The notes below the pieces were generated by a model. That model had not been told where the DNA came from, ran no database searches, and saw only the letters and a list, made by a program, of their open reading frames with translations. A stretch of DNA of 64,000 nucleotides from Desulfotalea sp. (GTDB taxonomy: Bacteria; Desulfobacterota; Desulfobulbia; Desulfobulbales; Desulfocapsaceae), in assembly GCA_002733995.1 (NCBI GenBank), contig NVXR01000006.1:1-64000 (forward strand). Reading direction: 5' to 3'. Position 1 is the first letter of the stretch. Each line of letters starts with the position of its first letter. Positions 17,300 through 27,435 of this stretch are shown here, one piece after another. A program made the position numbers and the translations under genes.

Positions 17300-19181
17300 T
17301 GCCAAAATGCTCCTTGATTATGCATGGAAAATAAAGATTGAAGGTTGTGCCTTCACCGAGACAGCTTTCAACATGAATGTGTCCCCGGTGGAGTTTGAGT
17401 AGTTGGGAGACAATGGAAAGGCCAAGGCCCACCCCGGCATCGTGGAAAGAGACAAAGGGATCCATTATTTTTTCTAGTTGCTCGTTGGGAATGCCATGAC
17501 CTGTATCTGTGATGGAGATTATGAGCCAGTCCCGGGCGACTGTAAAGGGGTTTCGGATTGAAATAAATCTTTTACTGGTACCGTTAATTGTTGGCTCGGT
17601 TTCTGAGCGTACCTTTATGGTGATAGTTCCACCGTCGGGCATTGCTTTGAAGCCGTTGAGGAAGATATTCAGAAAAATCTGTCGTAGCTGGGCGGGGTCT
17701 GCCTCGATAAGTGGCACCTGTTGCGGGAAATCTCTTGTTATCTGGTAACCGTCATCCCGATATCGCTCTTCTGTTGCGGATAAGGTCTCTTCAAGCAGTT
17801 TAACCACATCAACTTCGGTGAACACCGGGGTGGCGGGTTTGGCAAACGCCAGAAAAGATTTCAGGGTTGTGTCTAGGCGGACAACTTCGTCCATGATAAA
17901 ACTAGCGGCCTTTTCTCGCATCTCCCATGGGCGCTGCTGATCAAGAACCACCTGGGCGGAACCTAGGATAATGCCAAGGGGGTTTTTGATCTCATGGGCG
18001 ATTCCTGCCGTCATTTTACCCACCGCCGCAAGCTTTTGTTTCTCTTGTAGTTCCGCGTAGGTAACCTTTAGTTCAACAAGACTTTTGCGAAGAGACAGGG
18101 CCATCTTGTTAAAGGCCATTCCAAGATCTCTTGCCACGTCGGGATTGCTAACTTGGACCCGATACTCAAGATCACCGCTGGTTATACGTTCAATGCCCTG
18201 TTTAAGTTTGAGTAGGGGGCCGATGATATTTTTAGTCAGCAGATGGCTGAGAACGCTTGCGAGAAGGATAGCAGCAATGATAAGGCTAACCGTTGTCTGT
18301 TTGATCACCTGTATTTTTTGCAGATAGCTTGATTTGGAGACAGTCACCCCGATGGTCCAGTCGTTTTGCGGATATGCTGTGTAAGAGGTGAAGAATTGTT
18401 CGTCATTAAAGGTGGTTTGGCCAAAGGCTATTTTTTCTTTCCCCAGCTGAAGCTTAATTGCATGTAATAGGTCAAGGCGATCCTCTTGTACCGCTAGTTC
18501 CGTGAGCCATTGGTGGGCAATTATCTGGCCTGTTTTGTTTTCAAAGATATAAGTCATGCTTTCCTTACCTATATCCAGTTTTTGCAGAAAGGTCGAAAGT
18601 GTTATCAGGTCGATATCAATTCCGCATATACCACGGAGTCGTTTTTCTGCGTCCCAAAATGGTGCAGACACCGTAATTCCTGGCTGCTGGCTTGAAGCAA
18701 AGGAATAGACACTGGTCCAGTGAGGCGTTGTGCTGCTGATTGCATCTTTGTACCACGGACGTTTACGTGGGTCGAAAGTTTTGTGAATTTGAGCTTTTTG
18801 AGGTGGAACCATGGTGAACGTCCCATATTCGTCGCCGCAGAAGATGTTGACGAATTCCGGATGATTCTTTTTGAAAAGCGTTAAATACTGTAATATATCT
18901 GCTCTGTTTGATGGATCAATCAGATTCTTTTCAAAAAGTGAAGCCAAAAGGCTGACGCTATATGTATGTTGAGCAAGGAGGGCGTTGATATGTTTGGCGA
19001 CCTGCAAACCTGTGCCAATTGTGTACTGCTTCATCTGGCTTTCGGCTGCATTTCGCGCTTGCAGGTATCCCATATAACCGGTACCGGGAATAAAGATAAA
19101 AATAATCAGTACAAGGGCCAGAAAAATACGTAATTGAAAAGACTGTCTGCCTTTTTTTAGAGCATGTTTGAGCTTATTCAT
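17277..19181 (-). CDS. sensor histidine kinase (Cache, HAMP, HisKA/HATPase)
   Basis: dCache-like region; HAMP near IIGPLLKLKQGIERITSGDLEYRV; H-box TAGIAHEIKNPLGIILGSAQVV. The 3' end overlaps the response-regulator gene. Confidence 0.94.
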   Translation of the reverse strand: MNKLKHALKKGRQSFQLRIFLALVLIIFIFIPGTGYMGYLQARNAAESQMKQYTIGTGLQVAKHINALLAQHTYSVSLLASLFEKNLIDPSNRADILQYLTLFKKNHPEFVNIFCGDEYGTFTMVPPQKAQIHKTFDPRKRPWYKDAISSTTPHWTSVYSFASSQQPGITVSAPFWDAEKRLRGICGIDIDLITLSTFLQKLDIGKESMTYIFENKTGQIIAHQWLTELAVQEDRLDLLHAIKLQLGKEKIAFGQTTFNDEQFFTSYTAYPQNDWTIGVTVSKSSYLQKIQVIKQTTVSLIIAAILLASVLSHLLTKNIIGPLLKLKQGIERITSGDLEYRVQVSNPDVARDLGMAFNKMALSLRKSLVELKVTYAELQEKQKLAAVGKMTAGIAHEIKNPLGIILGSAQVVLDQQRPWEMREKAASFIMDEVVRLDTTLKSFLAFAKPATPVFTEVDVVKLLEETLSATEERYRDDGYQITRDFPQQVPLIEADPAQLRQIFLNIFLNGFKAMPDGGTITIKVRSETEPTINGTSKRFISIRNPFTVARDWLIISITDTGHGIPNEQLEKIMDPFVSFHDAGVGLGLSIVSQLLKLHRGHIHVESCLGEGTTFNLYFPCIIKEHFGNVQPTVS

Positions 19182-19574
19182 CTTGCCTCAAATGTTGCAA
19201 CTGAGAATGGCTTTCCTTGATTGGTTTCGCCTCAACTCCTCATCTCGTATATCCTATCACGCACGCTCCCGCAATATTTCAATCTCTTTAAGGGATACAT
19301 GGCTGTCGATTTATTGTCTTTCAGCCAATATCTGGATTATGGGAAAAAGAAACCTTGCGAATTGAGCAAGCGAGGTGAGCCTGCGACGGCAACAATATGC
19401 CTGTGTTTCGTTTTTGTCCTATGCTTGTACTGCAAATAAAACCCTTGGTAAGGTAGTATTTCTTACCTCAATGTTTAAAGCATATCTCACGAACAGGACG
19501 GGTTCTGTTGACCCAAACAAAATTAATCAGCAGTACCCGACATTACGTCTATTATTGTCTTTCAAGTGGGGACT

Positions 19575-19610
19575 GATGAATAGTTACAGGCGGTGATAAT
19601 CTCAATATTG
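19575..19610. repeat. dispersed ~36 bp intergenic repeat, copy 2
   Basis: GATGAATAGTTACAGGCGGTGATAATCTCAATATTG. Confidence 0.65.
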
Positions 19611-19768
19611 GAAGGCTATATGCTTAGTTATTACAACTATGTATTGTTTCCTTTAAAACGTTTTTGAGCATGAGGTTTACTTCGATCTCGTGCAGGGTAT
19701 AGATTTTCCTTATTATTTATTATATAGTTGACGTTCAAGGTTATGCGTTCGCAGTTTACATTCTGTTA

Positions 19769-19784
19769 TGGCCTTAAAATTGCA
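19769..19784 (+). promoter_or_regulatory. candidate sigma54 (-24/-12) promoter for the TAXI gene
   Basis: TGGCCTTAAAATTGCA: TGG...TTGCA with GG-N10-GC spacing, ~170 bp upstream of the ATG at 19956. Confidence 0.5.
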
Positions 19785-19955
19785 AATGCGATGTCTAGCT
19801 GAGGGTTCAATTCAGGCTAGGCAATAAAATAAATGCTACGAAAAATTACAATCCCATCTGTTATGTAGGCTCATGTTGAGGGCGGGGATTGCACGGTGGA
19901 GAATCATGTCCGTTGGGGACATTCTCTGTTAATCAGAATTAAGAGGAGATATTGT

Positions 19956-20939
19956 ATGAAGCTTATGAACAAACTGGCTGTGACCACTCTGTCCTGTTGT
20001 GCCTTGGTACTTACTGTGTTGCCAACATATTCCCAGGCCGAACAAACCTTCGTAACAATTGGAACTGGTGGTGTTACTGGTGTGTACTATCCGACTGGGG
20101 CTGCAATTTGTCGTCTGGTGAACAAGGGAAAGAAAGAACATGGTATCCGTTGTTCTGTTGAAAGTACTGGTGGCTCTATTTACAATCTTAATGCTATTGC
20201 CGGTGGTGAGCTTGATATGGGCGTTGCCCAGTCAGATTGGCAGTATCATGCGTACAATGGTACCTCAAAGTTTAAGGAAGATGGGCCTAATAGAGACCTT
20301 CGTTCCGTTTTCTCTATCCATCCGGAGCCTTTTAATCTCGTCGCCAGAGCAGATGCCGGAATTAAAACTTTTGCTGACCTCAAAGGTAAGCGTGTAAATA
20401 TCGGTAATCCTGGTTCCGGTCAACGTTCCACTATTGAAGTTGTTATGGAGAAGTATGGCTGGACCTTTGATGATTTCAAACTTGCTTCCGAGTTAAAAGC
20501 TGCCGAACAGTCCTCTGCTCTTTGTGATAACAAGGTTGATGCCATTGTCTATGTGGTTGGTGTTCCTAACGGTTCGATTAAAGAAGCAACCACTGCATGT
20601 GATGCTGTAATGGTTAACGTGACTGGCAAAGAGATTGATGAACTGATAGAAGAAAACTCCTTCTATAGAAAAGCGATTATTCCTGGTGGAACATATCGGG
20701 GTACAGATGAAGATACCACTACCTTTGGAGTTGGTGCCACCTTCGTTTCCTCTGCTAAGGTTCCTGAAGAAGTGATTTATCAGGTTGTTAAGGCCGTTTT
20801 TGAGAACTTTGATAGTTTTAAAAAATTGCATCCTGCGTTTGCTAACCTAAAGAAGGAAGAGATGATCAAAGCAGGTCTCTCTGCTCCTTTACATGATGGC
20901 GCTTTGAAGTATTACAAAGAAGTTGGTTTGATTAAGTAA
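19956..20939 (+). CDS. TAXI-family TRAP transporter solute receptor
   Basis: FVTIGTGGVTGVYYPTGAAICRLVNKGKKEHGIRCSVESTGGSIYNLNAI; RBS GAGGAG before the ATG. Confidence 0.94.
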   Translation: MKLMNKLAVTTLSCCALVLTVLPTYSQAEQTFVTIGTGGVTGVYYPTGAAICRLVNKGKKEHGIRCSVESTGGSIYNLNAIAGGELDMGVAQSDWQYHAYNGTSKFKEDGPNRDLRSVFSIHPEPFNLVARADAGIKTFADLKGKRVNIGNPGSGQRSTIEVVMEKYGWTFDDFKLASELKAAEQSSALCDNKVDAIVYVVGVPNGSIKEATTACDAVMVNVTGKEIDELIEENSFYRKAIIPGGTYRGTDEDTTTFGVGATFVSSAKVPEEVIYQVVKAVFENFDSFKKLHPAFANLKKEEMIKAGLSAPLHDGALKYYKEVGLIK

Positions 20940-20946
20940 GCTGTTG

Positions 20947-20980
20947 AGGCGAGGTTCAGGGGATGACCTGGACCTCGCCT
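20947..20980 (+). terminator. hairpin terminator after the TAXI gene
   Basis: AGGCGAGGTTCAGG-GGATGA-CCTGGACCTCGCCT, then GTTGTT. Confidence 0.6.
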
Positions 20981-21186
20981 GTTGTTAATGTAGCGTTCCT
21001 ACCTCGTGTTCCCTCCCGTTGTTCTCTTGTCTTGCAAAAAAATATATATACGATACGGGGTTTCCGTCTTGTGCCCTGAGCCTGTATGTGTCCCGAATAT
21101 TGTCTTGTTCTCTGTTAAGCTGCTATTGTTGTGTCTTGATGCAATGATTATTGCTGAAGTCATTAACGTGGAATAGAGAAACATAA

Positions 21187-22197
21187 ATGGGGGAGGCAGG
21201 CATGGGAAGAGTAGCTCTTGTTGGTCGATGGATGTTGTGCTGTATAGCACTGTTGCTGGTGTTTTGTTTTGTCCAAGATGGTATGGCCAAAACCAAGAAA
21301 AAAGATCTGATGATACGTACCTTCGACGATCTTTATGAGCCTTCGGCTGTGGTCTTTGTAGGAGGGGGCGAATTTTTAATATTTGAAGATGATGGCAAAG
21401 AAATGGTTTCCAGGTATCACCTTGGTGAAGATGGTTCAGGTGTCTTGTTGAATCGACACAAGTATCCAGGGGCTCTTGGTCTATCGGTCACAGATATTGA
21501 GGGTGCCACGAAAGGATCAAAAGACACCGTCTTTATCATCACCTCACATTCCTTGAATAGAGAAGGTGAGAGACGTAGTAAAAGGGAACTGTTGTTACGG
21601 GTGCACCCTAAAGAGAGGACTGGTACAGAGATTTTGGGAAGTGCTGGCCTTTGGGATGGACTCATCGGTGAACTTCTAAAGGTCGACTCTTCGCTGGAAA
21701 ATCGTACAAAAAAGCTCAATGTAGAAGGGATTTCTTTTACCCGAGGCGGGCAGGTCTTGATGATTGGCCTTAGAGCCCCCGTTTATAAAGGCGATGCAAT
21801 AATAGTCCTGCTAGAAAATCCATATGGGGTTGGGGGGCACGGCAGTGAACCTCAATTTTTAAGAAAACCAATTTTGCTTGATCTGGGTGGAGCTGGTATT
21901 AGGGCGATGACCTACGATGAAAGCTCAGGCTATTATTTCTTGGTGAGTGAGGTGAGGGGTAAAAAAGGGAAAATGAGACCGCGGTTATGGTCTTGGGATG
22001 GGGGGAGGACGCACGATCCGATCCGGATGAAATTTTCAGGATTAAAGAAGCTAAAAAATATAGAAGGTTTGACGTTCTTCAGGGATGGTGGAAAAAATCT
22101 ACTTCTTTTGGTTTGTGATGATGGCGATAAAAAAAAGAGACAGAGGGCGCATTATGCCATTGTAGAGGCAAATATTTTACGACCGAAAAACAACTGA
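21187..22197 (+). CDS. exported hypothetical protein (predicted beta-propeller-like/DUF3616-like, uncertain)
   Basis: Signal-peptide-like N-terminus; intact 336 aa ORF with coding-like composition; no confident family. Confidence 0.6.
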   Translation: MGEAGMGRVALVGRWMLCCIALLLVFCFVQDGMAKTKKKDLMIRTFDDLYEPSAVVFVGGGEFLIFEDDGKEMVSRYHLGEDGSGVLLNRHKYPGALGLSVTDIEGATKGSKDTVFIITSHSLNREGERRSKRELLLRVHPKERTGTEILGSAGLWDGLIGELLKVDSSLENRTKKLNVEGISFTRGGQVLMIGLRAPVYKGDAIIVLLENPYGVGGHGSEPQFLRKPILLDLGGAGIRAMTYDESSGYYFLVSEVRGKKGKMRPRLWSWDGGRTHDPIRMKFSGLKKLKNIEGLTFFRDGGKNLLLLVCDDGDKKKRQRAHYAIVEANILRPKNN

Positions 22198-22291
22198 CCA
22201 GCATTATTAATGAAGGTTGGCTAAAACGGAAAGAGGCGTTCAAGCTATAGGTGCTGGAGCAGCGATTAGCACTGCCCCAGCAACAATACGG

Positions 22292-23992
22292 TTATTTAAT
22301 CATAGTCAGTAAAGGATCTGCTATATCCAATGCGTAGATTGCAATCATTCCGAGTATCCCTGTGAAGACGACATAATAGAATGTTGGTATCATGGTCATA
22401 CGTAGAGTCTTTCCTTCCTGGCCGAGAAGACCTACGGTGGCCGATGCCGCAACAACATTATGGATTGCTATCATATTTCCAGCCGCAGCACCAATTGCCT
22501 GTAACGACACCAGGATTGTGCCTGATACCGAAAGGGCCCCAGCCACTTCAAACTGAAATTGACTGAGCATCATGTTGCTGACGGTGTTGGAGCCGGCAAT
22601 AAAGGCACCAAGAGCACCTATTGTTGGCGCAAAGAATGGGTAGACTGACCCAAAGGTTTCTGCGACATAACTCGCCATGGCAACAGGCATTGAAGCAAGT
22701 TCAGCACCATTGACTCCAGAGTTGATCAGGATACGTACCATTGGAATGGTGAAAACCAGAACAAATCCTGCACCGACGAGGGTTTTACCCGCATCTGTCG
22801 CAGCAGAAATAAGCTGGGATGGTTTCATCCTATGTAAGAATAGGGTGAGGAAACATACAAAGAGCAGGATTCCACCAGGCAGGTACAGAGGTTGTACGGC
22901 TGCGTTGATTCCTGTTTCTCCGAGGATGTTTTTGACACCAAAAGAGATACTCTTGACAAATCCTTTAAGCTCAGGAGAAACTCGAGTGGCAACGAGGATA
23001 CCCGCAACGAGAAGGTAGGGTGCCCAAGCCATAAGCATGGAGATTTTCTTTTCGTTTTCCTGTGGCTGCTTTGGCTCAATACTTCCAAGCCAACCCTTAG
23101 GCCACTCTTCGCGTGGTTGAAAGTCCCAAGTATCTTTGGGAACCAAAAATCCAGCTTTTGCTGCAGGAACAACAATGGCAAGACCAACAAGAGCGCCAAC
23201 AATAGAAGGAAACTCTGGTCCCAGGAAGACGCCGGTCAGTGCATATGGGATGGTGAATGAAATTCCGGTGAAAAGAGCGAAAGGCAGCATGGAAAAACCT
23301 TCACGCCAACTCTTATTCTTACCAAAAAATCTGGTGAGCATGATAACCATGAAGAACGGCATGAATGTGCCTACGATGGCATGGCCAATCGCAACTTCTG
23401 AGGTGATAAGACGAATGAACGCGTCCCAGCTTGATCCGGATGCGAGGAGTTGAGTGCTTAGGGCAGCATGATCTAAACCATTGGTGACACCGATGAGAAT
23501 AGGAGTTCCAACTGCGCCAAAGGAAACAGGCGTTGATTGAATCATCATACCAATCATGACGGCACCAAGGGCAGGAAAGCCGATGGCAACCAGCAGTGGA
23601 GCTGCGATTGCTGCCGGGGTTCCGAAGCCTGAAGCACCCTCAATAAAGCAACCGAAAAGCCATGCGATTATGAGTACCTGTACTCTCCTATCAGGGCTGA
23701 TGTTGGTAAAGCCGGCACGGATGGTAGAAATTGCGCCTGAGTTTTGTAGAGTATTGAGGAGCATAATTGCTCCAAAAATAATCCAAAGAACGGCCACGGT
23801 GACGATGAGTCCCTGAATAGATGATGCGAGAACACGGGTTACACTCATATCCCAGAAGACAAGGGCGATTCCGGCTGCGGCCAGATAAACAACTGGCATT
23901 GCACGCCTTGCTGGCCAGTGGAGCCCAAGGAGTAAAATTGCAGCTAGAAGAATTGGAGTTGCTGCGAGAAGAGCTTGGATCGATGTTGACAT
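22292..23992 (-). CDS. lldP: L-lactate permease (LctP/LldP family)
   Basis: [26 protein letters not shown] ... [30 protein letters not shown] ... [14 protein letters not shown]; LctP signatures. Confidence 0.93.
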   Translation of the reverse strand: MSTSIQALLAATPILLAAILLLGLHWPARRAMPVVYLAAAGIALVFWDMSVTRVLASSIQGLIVTVAVLWIIFGAIMLLNTLQNSGAISTIRAGFTNISPDRRVQVLIIAWLFGCFIEGASGFGTPAAIAAPLLVAIGFPALGAVMIGMMIQSTPVSFGAVGTPILIGVTNGLDHAALSTQLLASGSSWDAFIRLITSEVAIGHAIVGTFMPFFMVIMLTRFFGKNKSWREGFSMLPFALFTGISFTIPYALTGVFLGPEFPSIVGALVGLAIVVPAAKAGFLVPKDTWDFQPREEWPKGWLGSIEPKQPQENEKKISMLMAWAPYLLVAGILVATRVSPELKGFVKSISFGVKNILGETGINAAVQPLYLPGGILLFVCFLTLFLHRMKPSQLISAATDAGKTLVGAGFVLVFTIPMVRILINSGVNGAELASMPVAMASYVAETFGSVYPFFAPTIGALGAFIAGSNTVSNMMLSQFQFEVAGALSVSGTILVSLQAIGAAAGNMIAIHNVVAASATVGLLGQEGKTLRMTMIPTFYYVVFTGILGMIAIYALDIADPLLTMIK

Positions 23993-24146
23993 AATTACCT
24001 CTTTTGCGTGTTGTGGTGGGGTTTTGTCCGCTGGTTTTCCAATCTTTTTGAAAAATCAGAACCGAATCTCATTTTGTGACCGGTACTACCTAGATACCAA
24101 TCCGTTTAATCTTTACTTTGTTTGGTAGGCGAACGGGATGGTATTC

Positions 24147-24179
24147 GATGTTTCTATGTCTTGTCAAGATGTTTCTATG
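24147..24179 (-). promoter_or_regulatory. direct-repeat operator flanking a TTGACA -35 upstream of lldP
   Basis: On the minus strand CATAGAAACATC-TTGACAAGA-CATAGAAACATC; 21 bp repeat period. Confidence 0.45.
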
Positions 24180-24424
24180 GTATAGTAAAAGACTGATATT
24201 CTGTGCTTGTGGTGGTTTTGGGGGCAGGTGTTTTGTAAGGTGTTGTAATTGGTTTTGAACTGCAGGAAATTGGTCCTACCAGTCAGGGGCTGCGGCGGTC
24301 TCGGCTTAGTCGACGTGCAGAACCATTGCCTCAGCCTATACTGGAGCGAGATTGCTGGAGTGTGTGGGAGGCTGATGCGGGGGAGGGGCGTTTCACCCAT
24401 CTGGATGTGCAAAGTGATGGTCCT

Positions 24425-24456
24425 ATGGTTTTACCCGGGCATCCGAGTAAAACCAT
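24425..24456. other. perfect 10-bp stem hairpin
   Basis: ATGGTTTTAC-CCGGGCATCCGA-GTAAAACCAT. Confidence 0.4.
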
Positions 24457-24500
24457 CTTGAGCTGTGGTGCTTTGTGGCAATAGTGATGGACGGTTGAAC

Positions 24501-24644
24501 CTAGGAGGTTGTCCGAGAGCGCCTTGTAGCCAAACTTTGCGCTCTTTCTAGTAGAAAGACCGTAATATTAGCTACATGATGGCATTTGTTTGGTTGGGAA
24601 AGCTTCATTGAAAACAAATGTCAAATTCTTGGACAGCCTCCTAG
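24501..24644. mobile_element. MITE-like element, copy A (144 bp)
   Basis: Ends CTAGGAGGTTGTCCGAGA and TTCTTGGACAGCCTCCTAG form imperfect terminal inverted repeats bounded by CTAG; no coding capacity; internal hairpins. Confidence 0.7.
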
Positions 24645-24671
24645 CACAGTTTGAACCGACGGGAAATTCGG

Positions 24672-26093
24672 TTATGGGAGTATTCTGATGGTAGGGTACA
24701 TTCCCTCTAGCCCACCAAATTGGAAGGGTTGAATGGTGTTAAGAGAAAGTTTTTGGTTTCTTTGGGCGTGTCCGTTGTTCTTGCCATCATCATAAAAAGC
24801 CCCGTTGACATCGAGGATATGATGGATTCGATCTTTGAAGGCTTGGACGAGTAGTAAACCATTGCCTTCAAAATGCATTCTCCCCTGGGTCAGAGGTCCT
24901 CTTTGTGAGGCCAGCTGGTCAAGGGATATGCTATTGGTTTCGAGTTCTTCCTTGCTTCGGATAAGGCCCCAGATAAAATGGTCCGGTGGGATGGCAAGGG
25001 GTTCATCAACGTCAATGATCGTGTGTGGCATGATGATACTGTTTTTACCAACCGTTATTCTTGCATCTGATTTGCCGAGGAGAAAACTGTTAAACCCCGT
25101 GAAAACGCCGGATTTAAGATCAGTTTCAAAAATTTTGGAACCATGGGCAGAGACATTATAGCCCTCCAGAGTGGAATTAATGATAAAACAATTTTCTTGG
25201 GCATTTGATCCTTTTCCGAGACTCGAATTCTCAATGTACGCCCTTTGTGATATGAGAACATTTTCGTCAATCTTGAAATTAGGCAGTATAACGGCATAGC
25301 GATCAATGGAAGATGTGTCGGGGACGTCAGCTATTTTATCAAGGTTAGCGAAATCAAAGACCCGCTGGAACTTTTCTTTTCTTTCCTCAATAAAATCAAT
25401 GAGTTTTCCCAGTGGTACCTTGTCTGATGAGAGGGTGATGTACTCCTCCAATATCTCTTTTGGATATTTGTAGAGAAAATTGAAATTACCGGGGCTGTTG
25501 ATCCAGACGGTACCCGGATCAACACTAACGTGTGAGACCTCACCTGCCTGAATATATGAATACGAACCGATGGCGCAATCTTGTATGGTGGTAAGGTCAA
25601 CCGTTGCAAATGGTCCGAGAAAACAGCCATCCGATGGTGCTCCGTGGATGTTTGCGTAATCCATAGCGAGGGTGTCTTTTATGAAGAAACATTCTGGTGT
25701 TTCGGGGTCGTGGGAGAAGTTGTGGACCAGGGTCTTGATAAGGGCACTGTCTTGGATATAGATGAGCTCGTCTTTGTTGAGCGTGATCTCAAAACCACTG
25801 GATTTGAATACATCACCTTCTCGTTTAAGCTCGTCACCCCTAATGTCACTCTTGTACAGGATCGAATTCTTGATCTTACATTTGCCAAGGAAATAGCTGC
25901 CAGCCAGAGCAGAGTGCTCAAAGTGTAGGTCAAGGGGGTGGTCTGTTGTTATACCATAGAAGGCATAAAAGTTTTTCATTTGCTCAATGGCGATGAGATG
26001 CTGTGCATACGGGTTAATATCGAATTTTAATTCACGGAGATTGATGTTTACCCTCTGAACAATCCGTTGATATAGCTTTATGAGTTCATTCAT
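24672..26093 (-). CDS. left-handed beta-helix/hexapeptide-repeat-like protein
   Basis: Repeated short hexapeptide-like turns (SALAGSYFLGKCKIKNSILYKSDIRGD; GSNAQENCFIINSTLEGYNVSAHGSKIFETDLKSGVFTGFNSFLLGKS). Confidence 0.7.
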   Translation of the reverse strand: MNELIKLYQRIVQRVNINLRELKFDINPYAQHLIAIEQMKNFYAFYGITTDHPLDLHFEHSALAGSYFLGKCKIKNSILYKSDIRGDELKREGDVFKSSGFEITLNKDELIYIQDSALIKTLVHNFSHDPETPECFFIKDTLAMDYANIHGAPSDGCFLGPFATVDLTTIQDCAIGSYSYIQAGEVSHVSVDPGTVWINSPGNFNFLYKYPKEILEEYITLSSDKVPLGKLIDFIEERKEKFQRVFDFANLDKIADVPDTSSIDRYAVILPNFKIDENVLISQRAYIENSSLGKGSNAQENCFIINSTLEGYNVSAHGSKIFETDLKSGVFTGFNSFLLGKSDARITVGKNSIIMPHTIIDVDEPLAIPPDHFIWGLIRSKEELETNSISLDQLASQRGPLTQGRMHFEGNGLLLVQAFKDRIHHILDVNGAFYDDGKNNGHAQRNQKLSLNTIQPFQFGGLEGMYPTIRILP

Positions 26094-26183
26094 TTGGAAC
26101 CTTTTCGGTATTGATTTATTGTGAAATTATATCGAACCGCTCCTTGTGGAGGTCTTTTGTTCTAAAAAACTCTACCCTTTCTG

Positions 26184-26741
26184 CTAAATCTTAAGATCTG
26201 TTATCTCTCCAAAGACCGAGGTGAAGACGTCCGCTACTCGAAGGATACCGGTGATTTTGTCACCCTGAGTTACGAGCAGGGAGAGGTGCTTTCCAGAGAC
26301 TAACTTGTGAATTGCCTGGTCAAGGCTCCCCTCTTCATCTATGTATTCCCCCGGCGAATGGGTCTGCATAAATTCTTCAACTTTCTTTTTTGTTGCGCTC
26401 AGCAAGGTTCTTTTATTGATGATTTTACCCTGCTCTCTATAGGTTGAGCGCAGCTTAACAAGGTAGTCCTCGCTGAATTTAAATTTTTTAATATCCGCAA
26501 TTTCGTCTATGAAATCGAATTGTGGTTCAATTGCTTTCAGAGCTCGTAGTTGGGTTATTTTACCAATGACATTTCCGCTTTTGTCCATAACAAGAACGGC
26601 ACGGTGCTGATATTTGCTATCCGTATACATTCCCTGTGCTTTTTCCAGTTCCTGGACAGCTTCAATAAGGGGGGTACCAATCTCTACAGTTGCGTATTCG
26701 GAAATGGGAACCATGAGATCTTTGGCAAGATACTTGTGCAT
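26184..26741 (-). CDS. CBS-domain protein
   Basis: AKDLMVPISEYATVEIGTPLIEAVQELEKAQ ... HRAVLVMDKSGNVIGKITQLRAL ... LSLLVTQGDKITGILRVADVF. Confidence 0.85.
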   Translation of the reverse strand: MHKYLAKDLMVPISEYATVEIGTPLIEAVQELEKAQGMYTDSKYQHRAVLVMDKSGNVIGKITQLRALKAIEPQFDFIDEIADIKKFKFSEDYLVKLRSTYREQGKIINKRTLLSATKKKVEEFMQTHSPGEYIDEEGSLDQAIHKLVSGKHLSLLVTQGDKITGILRVADVFTSVFGEITDLKI

Positions 26742-27077
26742 ATTACCTCCTGTGCTTAAAAGTTTTAAACTGGTTGAAAGGCTAAAATTATATTATCGAA
26801 TCATAATTTCTATTGCATCGGTGCACATTTGTCAAAGAAATCTGTAAGAGGAGGATCTGAAAAAGATCGTTTTTTTAGTGATTTACTCTTTGTGGGCTGT
26901 TGGACAAGGTCTGGGGATGGCAAGTGCTTTTGCATTGATAAAGTCAATGTAATAGCAAGAGACCTTCCTTGTGTATCGGGGCTGGGGCGTTGGCGGTGTT
27001 GTTGGGATACGTAGAAGAGGGGCGGTGATTGGCTGAAATGTCAGGTGCAGGGATATTGAGTTGGTTGCTGTGGAGTG

Positions 27078-27103
27078 GCCCCGCATTTTAACAAATGCGG
27101 GGC
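27078..27103 (-). terminator. perfect 11-bp stem hairpin
   Basis: GCCCCGCATTT-TAAC-AAATGCGGGGC just downstream of the minus-strand 27119..27394/GDH genes. Confidence 0.5.
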
Positions 27104-27118
27104 GCAGAGGGAGGGCGT

Positions 27119-27394
27119 TTAGGTTGTCTTCATATTGCAACATTTCGTTGAGGCTTTCAAAGAAGATAGTCCCGCAAGTGTGATCAGAGAGTAGTTGCCG
27201 TCTATGTCAGACTGGATCTCTCCATCTTGGTCCATGCGTAAAAGCAATTGTCTCGTCTCTTTGAGGTCGAGTTGAGTGGCCGCTGCAATAGTCTTAATAT
27301 CCACAACCTGGGGCTGTGGATTGGTAAGATTATTACTGAGGATACTGAGTATTCGTAGTTTATCTTCTTTCATCATTTTCATGGTGAACCTCAC
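27119..27394 (-). CDS. small winged-helix-like hypothetical protein
   Basis: DKLRILSILSNNLTNPQPQVVDIKTIAAATQLDLKETRQLLLRMDQDGEIQSDIDGNYSLITLAGL resembles a winged helix. Confidence 0.6.
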   Translation of the reverse strand: MRFTMKMMKEDKLRILSILSNNLTNPQPQVVDIKTIAAATQLDLKETRQLLLRMDQDGEIQSDIDGNYSLITLAGLSSLKASTKCCNMKTT

Positions 27395-27435
27395 CGGTGT
27401 AAAGAAAAATATGTAAAATCAGTAGCTTCTGGTGT

